64,000 nucleotides of DNA from Vanrija pseudolonga (taxonomy: Eukaryota > Basidiomycota > Tremellomycetes > Trichosporonales > Trichosporonaceae). The notes under the pieces were generated by a model. It searched no databases. It was not told the DNA's origin and was given only the letters and a program-made list of their open reading frames with translations. The position numbers were made by a program, and so were the translations under genes. The DNA is taken from contig NC_085853.1 in assembly GCF_020906515.1 (NCBI RefSeq), positions 1,116,001 to 1,180,000 on the forward strand. Reading direction: 5' to 3'. The first letter of the stretch is position 1, and every line of letters begins with the position of its first letter. Below, piece by piece: positions 1-9,550 of this stretch.

Positions 1-1305
1 AATCTCATCGAGGGGAACTTTCGCCTCCCCGCCGGCTTCCAGGATCTCATTGGCAAGCTGCACGCACTCGGCGGCAGTCGGGCGCTTCCTCGGGTCAAGG
101 GAGAGGCCGGCTTGCAGCAGGTGAAGCATGGGAGAGTCTTGGGAATCACCCCACTGCAGCTCCCAGTTCAAGTGCTGAGCGCGGTCACTCATACCAGGTT
201 CCGTCGCAAGATGCTGCCTGAATGTCATACCGTTGATCAACCTGAAAAGCACAGCACACGCAGCGAAGACGTCACTGGACTGGTTCCAGTAGCCGTCAAA
301 ACACTCCGGCGCCATGTAGTGTTCGGAGCCAAAGAGCTCGTCATCCTTCATGGCACGGGTGCGGGTTGCCCTGGAGAAGTCAGCGAGAATCGCGCGCTTG
401 TACTTGTTGATGAGGATGTTGCCCGGCGAGATGTTGCGGTGGAGCCAACCCTCGCCGTGCATGTGGGCGAGCGCGCCCACAATATCCCTGTGTGGATGTT
501 AGCAGCGCTCATGATAATGGACTTCAGACTTACTTAAAATACCGCACAGCGGTAAAAAATGAGGCCTCAGGCCCACGGGTCACAGCGGTGAACGACTTCT
601 TCAAGATGTGCGTCAAGGAGCCGACCATGAGCTCAGAGACCATGAAGTGCCTGATCCAGTGTGAGCAGGTGAACAAGATTCATCACAACCCCACTCACGC
701 GTTCTCGGTGGTTCCCGTGAAGTAGAGGGGGAGGATGCTCTCATGCCGGAGAGACACCAGAGCCCTTTCCTCAGTCTTGAAGAGTGCACTCTTGCGTGTG
801 CTCCTAAATCATAGTGTCAGGATGGTCGGGAGCAAACTGAAAAGACAACTCACTTGATGGCGATCTTGAGGACACCGTGGCGGCCTGGCTCATACAAACC
901 TTGGTGGACCACGCTCTTGGGACCCATGTGAAGGGCCTCAAGCAGCGCAATCTTACCGAAGGGGCTAGACATTACCGTATAGCCGAGGCGACGCCACTGA
1001 CGCATCCGGCGCACCATCTGGTCCGGGGCCAAGAATGATGCGTCGGGCCGGTGCGTCATCTGCTGATAAAGCTGCGGAAGAGTCAGATAAAGCATCGAAG
1101 TTCCAGCAGCAGGGGCAAGGAAGTTGGGGAGGCGGAGGAGGAGCTCGGCGATGAAGCGCGAGAAAACTTCGTCGCGCGCAAAGACGACCTGCTGGCCCAG
1201 CAGCTCCTGGGCAACAAGACGCCCCTCGGCCGCGGCGGCACCACCAAGAGCAATGGTGGCGGCGGCGACGAAGGAGAGGATGTAAGCAAGTGCCGCGTTG
1301 GACAT
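1..1305 (-). CDS. Protein-kinase-like protein, probable pseudokinase (3' end outside window)
   Basis: Four exons are visible (1305-854, 803-699, 650-534, 487-1), separated by GT-AG introns of 46-50 nt, and the frame holds across all junctions. The gene continues past the left edge. Residues 5-27 form one hydrophobic segment (signal anchor or signal peptide). The kinase fold follows, with a likely VAIK-type lysine at 147, an SLRHESILPLY stretch and the hinge-like FMVSELMVGSL. The catalytic loop reads LHRNISPGNIL, so the usual HRD aspartate is asparagine (N243) and the usual lysine two residues on is serine. DFG reads DFS. A GSEHYMAPECF segment matches the activation-segment end, and DPRKRPTAAECV matches the last lobe. 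No good glycine loop is visible. Loss of the catalytic base suggests a pseudokinase. It belongs to no kinase subfamily I can name. Start chosen at the first ATG before the hydrophobic segment. Confidence 0.75.
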
Positions 1306-2144
1306 AATGCTCGGGGGGTTTCTTAAAAGAGCTTTGGGTGTGGGTTTGGGAGGGTTTAGGAGGGCTTTGTGTGTGGGTAGGCTTTGGGAAGCGATACGCA
1401 CACGATATCTGAACCTTGAAGATCAGTGGGGAAAAGAGAAATCAGTCGCGACGGGGGCCAGGTATATGTGACAGATTTTTTTTTCCTCCTGGACGAATGC
1501 TTCCGCCTGACTGGTCACGCCATTGCGACGGGGTGGATAAGGCATGGCGGAAGAGCAGAGGAGGTCAAGCAGTACGTAAGAAGCCAGAGTGCCACACTGG
1601 GTCGTTGGCAAGTCCCCGCGGCGATTGAGGCGTCTGGCTGTCGTCTGCAAAGTATGGACGTTGGAGACGTCAGAGTGCCACTTGTCGCATTGCTTTTGAG
1701 CGGCGCAGATGGTCTTGGCATGTCGCACTGTGTGTGTGTGACGGCGCGTAACGGATCTGCGGATCTGCGATGCATCGGGCTGCGTATGTCGATCACTGTT
1801 TGTGGGGTGGGCCGGCGTTACCTACAGCCTCCGTCGCAGGGTCCGGGGCTTTTGGCAGTGGTCCTTTGGCCCGAGTAACGCAACACCTGACGTCACTCGA
1901 ACACACCAGATTTGGGCTTCAACGGCATGCCGCAAGGTCCGAAGGCTGCACGATGGGCGTCGCAATGCACAGATTGCCCCGGATATTATGCATGATTGCT
2001 TGGGATGAGAAGTACGTCAAAAACCCATCGTCGTCGCTCGGGTGGCAGTTGTGGCATTGACGTAAGGGTCCTTGTGTAACGCCGCAGCCACCGTCCGTAT
2101 CTCGCACCACTCCCACACAGCCAACACACCCCTCGCACCGGTGC

Positions 2145-2323
2145 ACGTGGGCCAACCAGACGACAAGCAAGTCGAAGACAAAAAGGTTGCCACGCCTCCC
2201 CAGGTTCCGCCTGCCAGGCGCGATCCCAGTACCCCGAGGCACGATGTTGGTTAGGACGGCTTATCCCAGCCCGCCCTAACCAACCCGCCAAGGGGATGTT
2301 CTGCAAGGCTGAACTGCGCTTAT
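2145..2323 (-). repeat. Hairpin repeat, copy A
   Basis: Reading the minus strand, the copy starts with a GCTCATAAGC block. It continues with CATCCCC, GGCGGGTTGGTTAGG, a short loop, CCTAACCAACATCGTGCC, TCGGGGTACTGG, and a tail around GGCAACCTTTTTG. GTTGGTTAGG and CCTAACCAAC pair perfectly, making a stem with a loop of about 19 nt. Copies B and C share the same order of blocks. Edges are approximate. Confidence 0.7.
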
Positions 2324-2337
2324 GAGCTCGTTGCCTG

Positions 2338-2522
2338 CCCCAACGGAGATGCAAAGGGGCGAGCCAACCGCAAAAGGGTTGCGAACATCTCCCCAGGTCA
2401 AGTTGTGAACTCGAACCCGGTACCCCGAGGCTCGATGTTGGTTAGACGTTCTTACTTGGTCGCCTAACCAACCCGCCTCGGGGATGATGACCGACTCCAA
2501 GTTCAGCTTATGAGCCAGCATC
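2338..2522 (-). repeat. Hairpin repeat, copy B
   Basis: This copy has the same block order as copy A. Its outer arms CCCCGAGGC and GCCTCGGGG pair perfectly over 9 bp, and the inner arms GTTGGTTAG and CTAACCAAC extend the stem. A GGGTTCGAGTTC block follows that resembles a Pol III B box, and the tail is GCAACCCTTTTGCGGTTGG. Edges are approximate. Confidence 0.7.
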
Positions 2523-2859
2523 GGGACGAGGTGCGGTTGGGGCTGTGGTTGACGCCTGTAGGCGGCGCGCCGACCGCTCTTGTCGGAACATCCGTCAAGG
2601 ACAGGATGCAATGCATCAAATGCCTGTTCTATGTGTCCACCATGCTGTCGCTGTCATTGAGCTGAGCTCAGTGCATCTGACAGGAGCGCGAGGGGGAGCA
2701 GCTTGCAGCTCGCTCGTAGCTGCTCGTCGCCAGGTACAACGTGGTCAATGTGGTGCGGAGATGCCCAACGACCCCGACCGCGCCGGGGACTACAACACCC
2801 TGGCTGGAGGCTGCACACTAGCGCTCGGGGAGTCTCCCGACTACCGCCGCAACATCACG

Positions 2860-3048
2860 TGTGACCGAATGGCCCAAAAAGGACGAGCCAACCACAAAAG
2901 GGTTGCGAACGCCTCCCCGGGTCGAGCTGCGAACTCGAACCCAGTACCCCGTGGCACGATGTTGGGTAGAACAGAGCTGGATTGAACTGCCCTAACCAAC
3001 CCGCCAACGGGGATGATATACGGGGCGCACTCCTTGTTTATGAGCTGT
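2860..3048 (-). repeat. Hairpin repeat, copy C
   Basis: Third copy in the same orientation. The outer arms are CCCCGT-tGGC and GCCACGGGG, so the arm bases differ from copy B but pairing is largely kept. It carries GGGTTCGAGTTC and the shared tail GCAACCCTTTTGTGGTTGG. Edges are approximate. Confidence 0.7.
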
Positions 3049-5120
3049 CGGGGGGCACGGAAGCAGATCTTGCAATGATTGGCACGGTGTATGCGTGCCA
3101 CCGTGCATGCAAACTTGCGTAAGGGTGGTCTGCGCCCTCGTTCATGCATAGTTGGGATGGGCGTGGCATAGCCGTCTAGGCGTAGGGGCGTGCTGCATGC
3201 AGTTTGGTTGTATACGCAGATAGTTCGGTGACGGTTGCTGGTGTTTGTCTCACAGCATCAGATACCTGCCACCGGCTCCGAGCGCTTCTAACCACAATTG
3301 GAGTCTCTTGTGCACGACACTGTCACAGAGATGCATTGCATAAAGGGAGCTATGGAAGCAAAACGCTGAACGGCGATAGTGAGATGTGCTGATCGCGCCC
3401 TGACAGCGCCGACACGGTCTGGCGGCCATGGATGTTGTCAAGGCCATACGCGGTGGTGCCATTGCGATGGCCCTGTACGCCATGCTGCGCAATGCATCAG
3501 AACAAGTCCCAAGACAGTGCTTAGGAGGCACCAAAAATGCCATGACTCACATAACGGCATTGGGCGGCGACGGACGTCGACGACCGGCGCCGAAGGGACT
3601 CTCCGAGACTCCAGTGAGTGACGGGCAGCGTCGAGGAACGTAGAGATCGGGGGAGTGCTGGTACAACATCATCATTGCTCAAGATGTAATGCAGAGGTGA
3701 GCAGGAATCGAAATCACACCGGGATGGCGTCGGCACCCTCGGCGGTCGCGGCGCTGCGTAATGGGGGAACAGCCACCACCGCCGCGGCGCCAGCTCCACA
3801 TGCAGTATGCAGGGGCATCTGGCGCCAGTTCTTAAATGTTGCTAATGCAGGAGAGAGCGACAGGAGCTGTTGTGACGAGTTTGGGAGACCGGCGATGAGC
3901 GGGTGGCAAACAGCGTCAACGGGGGGTTGGCCGTCGAGCCGCCGCCGCCGCCGAGCGTCACCTCTCACCCGTCCAGCAACCACACGCACGCTCTCCTCAC
4001 CGTTCCCCAACTCAGGCGAGCCGAACGCACCCATCGACATTTTTGCCGCGCCCAAAAGTCGTGTTGTTGGGTGTCTTCCCTCTGGCGCGGCGCGTCGCCC
4101 GAGGACGCGCGTGTCTCAGAGTCGCTCGGCGCGAGCGCCGTGTTCTTGCGGCACCGTTGCACAAATGTCGCGCGGGTCGGTCGGGGCTGGTAGAGCGTCT
4201 ATGCGGCATGTATGGCGCGCAGTGTGCATGGTGGATGGTTGATGCATGCTCGCTCGGTGCAGAGGGCGTAATGTGTGTATGTGTGTGTGTGTTGAGACGC
4301 GTCGAGCGGGAGTAAATCCACGTGGCTTCGTTGACGGACCCTGGACCTCGAGCTTCACCCGGCCTGGCGGCTCTCATTCAGACCACTGCCAGTCCATCAT
4401 CCTCCATGCATGAGGCATACACCGTTGATCACGTAGCAGAAATGCATTCTCACTAGATTCTGCTACATACTCGTTGTCAAATCACTAGCCAAGGTGGAGT
4501 ATTGGGCGAGAACGGTGGTTAACATCTGTGGCCTGGCAGGTAAGTGGCCCGTTTGGCGGCTATAGCGCGCGCCCTGCCCGCCGGAGAGTGCATGTGTCCT
4601 TGGGCACTGGACAGATGACATTTTGCCGGTATACCGAGATCATAGCCGCCGGCTCGAGGTTTGAGGTGCTGTGTGGGACTCGCACGTCAAGTTGGTAATA
4701 CGTACTTGAGCTATGCCTCGGTCGTAATCTTATCTGCGATCTGTGAACTATTGTAATCACTTGGGGACTTGCTTCTTGCGTACCGCCCGGCCAGACAGAT
4801 ATGCTTCTCAGAGATATCATGGCCCACAGGGAGTGGGCATCGCAAGCTTGTTTGCCTTGTAGACGGAACATGTTGCAGCTGGTTGTGACCGCATCCGGCC
4901 ATGACCTCTTCCGGCGGCCACGTCTTATCAGTGACACAGTGCTCAGCGCCCTCACTATCTTGCCGCCGGATGCGGTGCCATATCTGAAGCGACAGCAATC
5001 GGGGTCCTATCTCTCATCAGTCTCGGGCGCTTCAGGCGTACCTGCAGGCCGCGTCGAGCCGACGGCGGACGCGGTGAGCAGTGTCGCACGCCACTCGTGG
5101 TGCCGTTTGCCTGCGAGAAC

Positions 5121-5230
5121 CAACACCGGGGACTACACATGAGTGGTCAGCAGCACCGGGGACTACCCGCGGGTGGTCAGAGCCGGGGACTACGCCCTTG
5201 TCGACGGTGCTATGCCGGCACGTAGTCCCC
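5121..5230 (+). repeat. 30-bp tandem repeat with CCGGGGACTAC core
   Basis: Three direct copies of CCGGGGACTAC start at 5126, 5156 and 5183. The first two sit in near-identical 30-bp units ending in GTGGTCAG. An inverted GTAGTCCCC lies at 5222-5230. The array is about 100 bp beyond the ELP3 stop codon. Confidence 0.8.
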
Positions 5231-5325
5231 GCTTGAAGCAGGCTCGCTGCACCGCCAGACTCCATCATGCAGCTCCAACCAGCACAAGACCCAGATGTAC
5301 ATCACAACAGTCGCCTACACCCACA

Positions 5326-7213
5326 CTACAAGTCGAGATCCTTGACCATGTATGGCCCATCAAGCCAGTACCCCAACCGGCGGTAGTAGTCGCGCGTGCC
5401 CACGCCCGAGATGACGGCGATGCGCCCGCTACCGTGCTCGTCGCGCGCGATGCGCTCCGCCTCCTCCATCAGCAGAGTACCAATACCCTGATGCTGGAAC
5501 TTCTTCGGGTCACGCGAGTGGACCGGCGCCGCCGTGCCGTACACGTGCAGCTCGCGCACGAGCGAGCAACCACCAGGCATGCCGACTAGCTCCTTGCGGA
5601 ACGTGCCGTCCTCGGAGCACTTGCGCAGACGGAGGAGGCCGACGAGGATGTCCTGCTCCGGGTCCTCGTACGACAGGAAGGTCTCCCAGCCGCCGTTGGC
5701 CGTGTAGTCGCGTCGCAAGAGCTCGAGCTCCTGCGGGCGGATGCTGTGGTGGATCTCGTGGATCTGAGTTGTGTCAACAAAGTGCGCCGGGAGGTAGCAA
5801 CGCCGCGCGCGCCGGCCTGCCAACTCACGCCAACTTCACGGTACCGCACGTCGCGGCACTCGGCGCCAAAGTCCTTCATGCGCGCCAGGGCGAGCTCACG
5901 CAGGTTGCCGTTCTCAACACCGGACGACACGAGAGGCATTGGGATATCACTGGGTCATCAGTATCTGTCCGCCGAGTCCGCACTCACCGCTGAACACGGT
6001 ACACACGCGTCCAAGGCGGGACGAGGGCCATAATGCGGGCCACAATGTCGACGAGGGCGTTTGGTGGGTAGTTCTTGTACTTGCCTGTACGCCAGAGCTC
6101 GTACAGGCCGGTGCCGCGGATGACCAGCGTGGGGTACAGCTTGAGGCCGTCGGAGCGGAAGGCTGGGTTCTCGAAGAACTCCTGGAACTGCCAGATGTCG
6201 CGCTCGGTGCCGCAGTTGGGCAGGTCGGGCATCATGTGCGCGACGATCTTGTAGCCAGCGTCCTTGGCCATCTGGAACGACTCGGACACGGCGCGCACAG
6301 TGTGTCCTCGGTTGGTGTCACGGGCGACGTCCTCGTACACCGACTGCACACCAATCTCGAGACGCGTGCAGCCGTAGCGGAGCATTTGGCTGGGGCCAGT
6401 GTCAGCGATGATTCTCTCACCAAGGCCTCATCGCTCGCACACTCACCTAAGATGCGGCTTGAGGCAGTAGTCTGGCCGTGTCTCGATCGTGATGCCCACA
6501 CACTTCGTCTTGCTCTGCTCGCTGAACTTGACAGCCTCGTCGACGTCCTCGCTCGTCGCACCGCTGAGCGCGTTGTGCAGGCCAGCGATGAACTTGTGTC
6601 GGTAGTCCTCAGGCATAGACATGAACGTGCCGCCCATGAGAATGATCTCGACCTTGTCCACCGAGTGGCCAAGCGAGCGGAGCTGGTCGATACGGCCGCG
6701 CGCCTGCTCGTAGGGGTCGTAGCGCGCGCGGATGGCGCGCATCGAGGTTGGCTCGTAGCCCGTGTACGACTGTGTCGAGTACTCAAAGTCGGAGTCGGGG
6801 CCGCCAGGGCAGTAGCTGTGGGCGGGAGTCAGCGCCATGTCCCGAGCTTCGCTTTCTCTCCAGCTCGAGACTCACACGCAGATGTTTCCCGTCATGGCGA
6901 CGTGAGGGCACCGATGAGGCTTGCACATGACAGCAACCACAGCGACGCCACTTGCTGTGCGGATAGGCTTGGCGCGCAGCCAGCCGCGGAGTCGGTCCTT
7001 CCACTCTTCGGGAACGGCGGCGAGGATGTCGGTGAGACGGGGGATCGCGGCGAGCTTGTACTTGCGCGCGTACTTGGTTCGCATCTGCTCGAGGTTTGGC
7101 GGGTTTGTAGGCGACGAGGACGACGAGGCAGCCGTGTGCTGCTGGATCAGCTCGCGCACGATGGCCGAGCAGCAGAGGAGATGGAGCTCGGCCTGGGAGG
7201 TGTCGGCGATCAT
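5326..7213 (-). CDS. ELP3: Elongator complex catalytic subunit ELP3
   Basis: This is the catalytic subunit of Elongator, which makes the cm5U34 modification in wobble-position uridine of tRNAs (radical SAM plus acetyl-CoA chemistry). Five exons (7213-6876, 6815-6447, 6389-5988, 5949-5829, 5763-5326) give 555 aa, the usual family length. The iron-sulphur region has C97, C102, C112 and C115 in a [19 protein letters not shown] context, followed by [20 protein letters not shown]. The radical SAM core has [11 protein letters not shown] and the HMMPDLP block. The C-terminal GNAT domain has the acetyl-CoA loop [18 protein letters not shown] and ends in GYMVKDL-like residues ([10 protein letters not shown]). 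It is divergently paired with TAF9 across about 380 bp. The protein acts mainly in the cytoplasm. Confidence 0.97.
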
Positions 7214-7594
7214 GGCGGGCGAGGTGAGGGAGGGGAAGCGCGGCGGGTAGTGGGAGCCAGGGGCTATGCTGTTCGCTCGAGAGGACTCTTCGAGAGTGTG
7301 TGAGGCGTGGCGCAGGAGTCGTGTCTTGCTCTGAGCTGTGAGACTGTGATGAAAGCTGTTTGCAATGTTGATGGAGTCGAGCGCGTCGATGATGGACGGA
7401 CGAGCGCAGTGACGACAGGGGCGGAGGACTCGAAAAATGTGGGATTAGAAGCGGGATCAAATTCATTAATACCAAGTTGTAATCCTCAGGGTGCGATTTG
7501 GTTTCGGTTGATTCGGTCCACGCCGTGGTCGCCGAACAAGGAACACACCTCACAACAAGCTCGCTCGAGATTGCACTTCTCTTCACCATCCACA
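7214..7594. promoter_or_regulatory. Divergent promoter region ELP3 / TAF9
   Basis: About 380 bp lie between the two start codons and must hold both promoters. I see no clear TATA box and no known operator. Confidence 0.5.
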
Positions 7595-9313
7595 ATGGCA
7601 AACACATCAACACGAACAAGTGAGCTAACCCGAAGATACGCCTAGCTCACGCACAGTACCCCGCGACGGACGGCTGCTCGCGCTCATCCTCGCCTCCAAG
7701 GGCATTGCGGATTCCGACGAGCGCGTCATCCACCAGCTCCTCGACTTTGCGCACCGTGAGTGTCTCGGCCGGCGTGGTGAAGCGGGATGGATGGGGTAGT
7801 GGGAGTGCTTGAAGAGCATCTCCAGTACGAGAAGACGGCGTTGGTCGGCAAGGTGTTGCGCGCACGGCGGGGAACACTGTGCCGCGCGCACACCAGCTTG
7901 ACAGTTGTGTCTCCGCAGTCGCGTCTGCGCACTGCGTCGACACATCCAGCTCAGGGGGTGGATGGGGGCGCTTCTGGACTTGGGAGTCTAGACACAGCGC
8001 GTGTGTGCGCGCCGGTTTGGTGCGCGCGCACCTCGCCGACAGGACACAACGCTGCGGTCGTCCGACCTCCAAGGGCGAGTCAGTCGTCGACAGCCGCGAC
8101 TCGTGCTCCAACCTCGGTGCCGAGCTACCCCCATCACCCTCCGGACACGCAAGGCGAGACCAAAGCGACTGGTTTGCAAGGCAGCTTGGTGTCCTCGGTG
8201 TTCCCTCACGCCTGACGCGGCTGGCGGCGCGGTCGTCCACCCTCGCGCGCCAATGCGTCGGTCCTCGATGCGGGCGGCGAGCTCTGCTTCCACGTCGCGC
8301 CCATATGCGTCGAGCGAGCACAACATCGCCTCGCGAGCGGCAGCCACGAGCTGCTCCCGTACCCCCCGCGCGCCGGCACCTCGAGCGACGCCAGCTCGCC
8401 GACAACCGGCCAACGATTGACGGCACCCAACTCGCGCCGTCTCCGCGTCTCGCTCCGACGTGGCCTCCTTCTCCTTGCCATGCCCGCCTGATGTCCCCTA
8501 CCCACAATCATCGCTGACACTGCAGGCTACACCGCCGACGTTCTCCAATCGGCGCAAGCGCTCGCGGACCATGCTGCGCGGACCGGCCCACAGTCGAACC
8601 GGATCGAGAAGGAGGACGTCGAGCTCGCCATCCAGATGAGGAGGCGGTACGAGTTCTTCGAGGCGCCGCCCCGAGATGTGAGTTGGGCCTCTGTTTGCTG
8701 CCCTGTGGAGCGGAGTGGCCAGCGTGCGGCCAAGGTTGAGCGAGTACCGCGCTGTGAGCGAGCTCCTGCTTCAGGCGGCGGCTTCTCTGAGGCGGCGGAG
8801 CCCGAGCTCGAGGTCTCGGCGTTGACGGCCCCACGAGTGTCTCCTGTGGACGCTCACCTTGTACGAGGCCACCTCGGCTGTCGTGCACAGCCGACCCAGC
8901 TGCTGCGCTGCCCGCCTGCTACGAAACCCTCGTTCCCCGTCTCCCGTTCACGTCACTGACACCCTCAGTACCTCGCCTCGCTGGCGCACGAGCTCAACGC
9001 GCAGCCTCTACCCCCGCTCTCCGAGTCGTTCGAGATGGTGCGCCTCCCGCCCGCGTCGCAGCGCCTCACAGAGGTGACGTTCGACCTCGTGCCCACGGAC
9101 GCCGCGGCTGCCCTCTCGGACGACGAACTGCGCACCAACGCGGCCGACAGCGAGAGCGAGAGTGAGAGCGACGAGGACGCCGACGGGGACGCCGAGGCGG
9201 ATGGCGAGGCCGAGCCCGAGGCTGAGGCCGACGCTGCCGGCGAGGAGGACGACGAGATGGAGGAGGTCGGCGTGCCCGCCGAGCGCGAGGTTGACGAGGA
9301 CTACGACGCGTAA
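7595..9313 (+). CDS. TAF9: TFIID/SAGA subunit TAF9 (histone fold)
   Basis: TAF9 pairs with TAF6 through a histone fold in TFIID and in SAGA (nucleus). Four exons (7595-7619, 7657-7755, 8526-8677, 8969-9313) give 206 aa. The histone fold follows directly after the start: IPRDGRLLALILASKGIADS, then VIHQLLDFAHRYTADVLQSA, then the EDVELAIQMR helix. A YLASLAHELN block and a strongly acidic tail (S/E/D-rich from about residue 148) follow. The second intron (7756-8525) is about 770 nt, roughly ten to twenty times the usual length here; the third is 291 nt. The gene converges on the Gyp5-like gene. Confidence 0.93.
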
Positions 9314-9550
9314 GAAGGCAAGCTGGTTAGTTGTCGACCTGTGCCCGCCGTGGCCTGTGTAATGTGTCCACATGGACATGCATGATGTATTATGGTAATC
9401 TACGCGTGTGCGGCGCCTGCGCCGCGGCGGTTGTGAGTGTTGGGCCTCTTTCAGACTTGTCCGCTGCCCAGCCGGCGCCAGATGCCCGAGGGCAAGAAGT
9501 CGAACGGGCTGGACGGCGGGGTCGATATGTTCAAGCTTGGAAGGGTTATA

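Larger units (their letters stand above)
1306..5325. other. 4 kb stretch without a convincing gene
   Basis: Short open frames are present on both strands, but none has a recognisable domain, a plausible exon chain or a good start context. The stretch holds three copies of a hairpin repeat (about 2145-3050), a GT-rich microsatellite near 4272-4291, and a 30-bp tandem repeat at 5121-5230 next to the ELP3 3' end. The rest shows nothing I can name. Confidence 0.5.

Noticed and set aside
2545-2985. Plus-strand frame of about 146 codons
   Set aside because: It runs antisense through the hairpin repeat copy C, and has no domain or plausible exons.
3655-4242. Plus-strand frame of about 195 codons
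   Set aside because: Arg/Ser/Ala-rich translation typical of GC-rich noncoding DNA; no start context, introns or motif.
5939-7303. Long plus-strand frame (about 450 codons) over ELP3
   Set aside because: Antisense shadow of ELP3, whose exons carry all family motifs.
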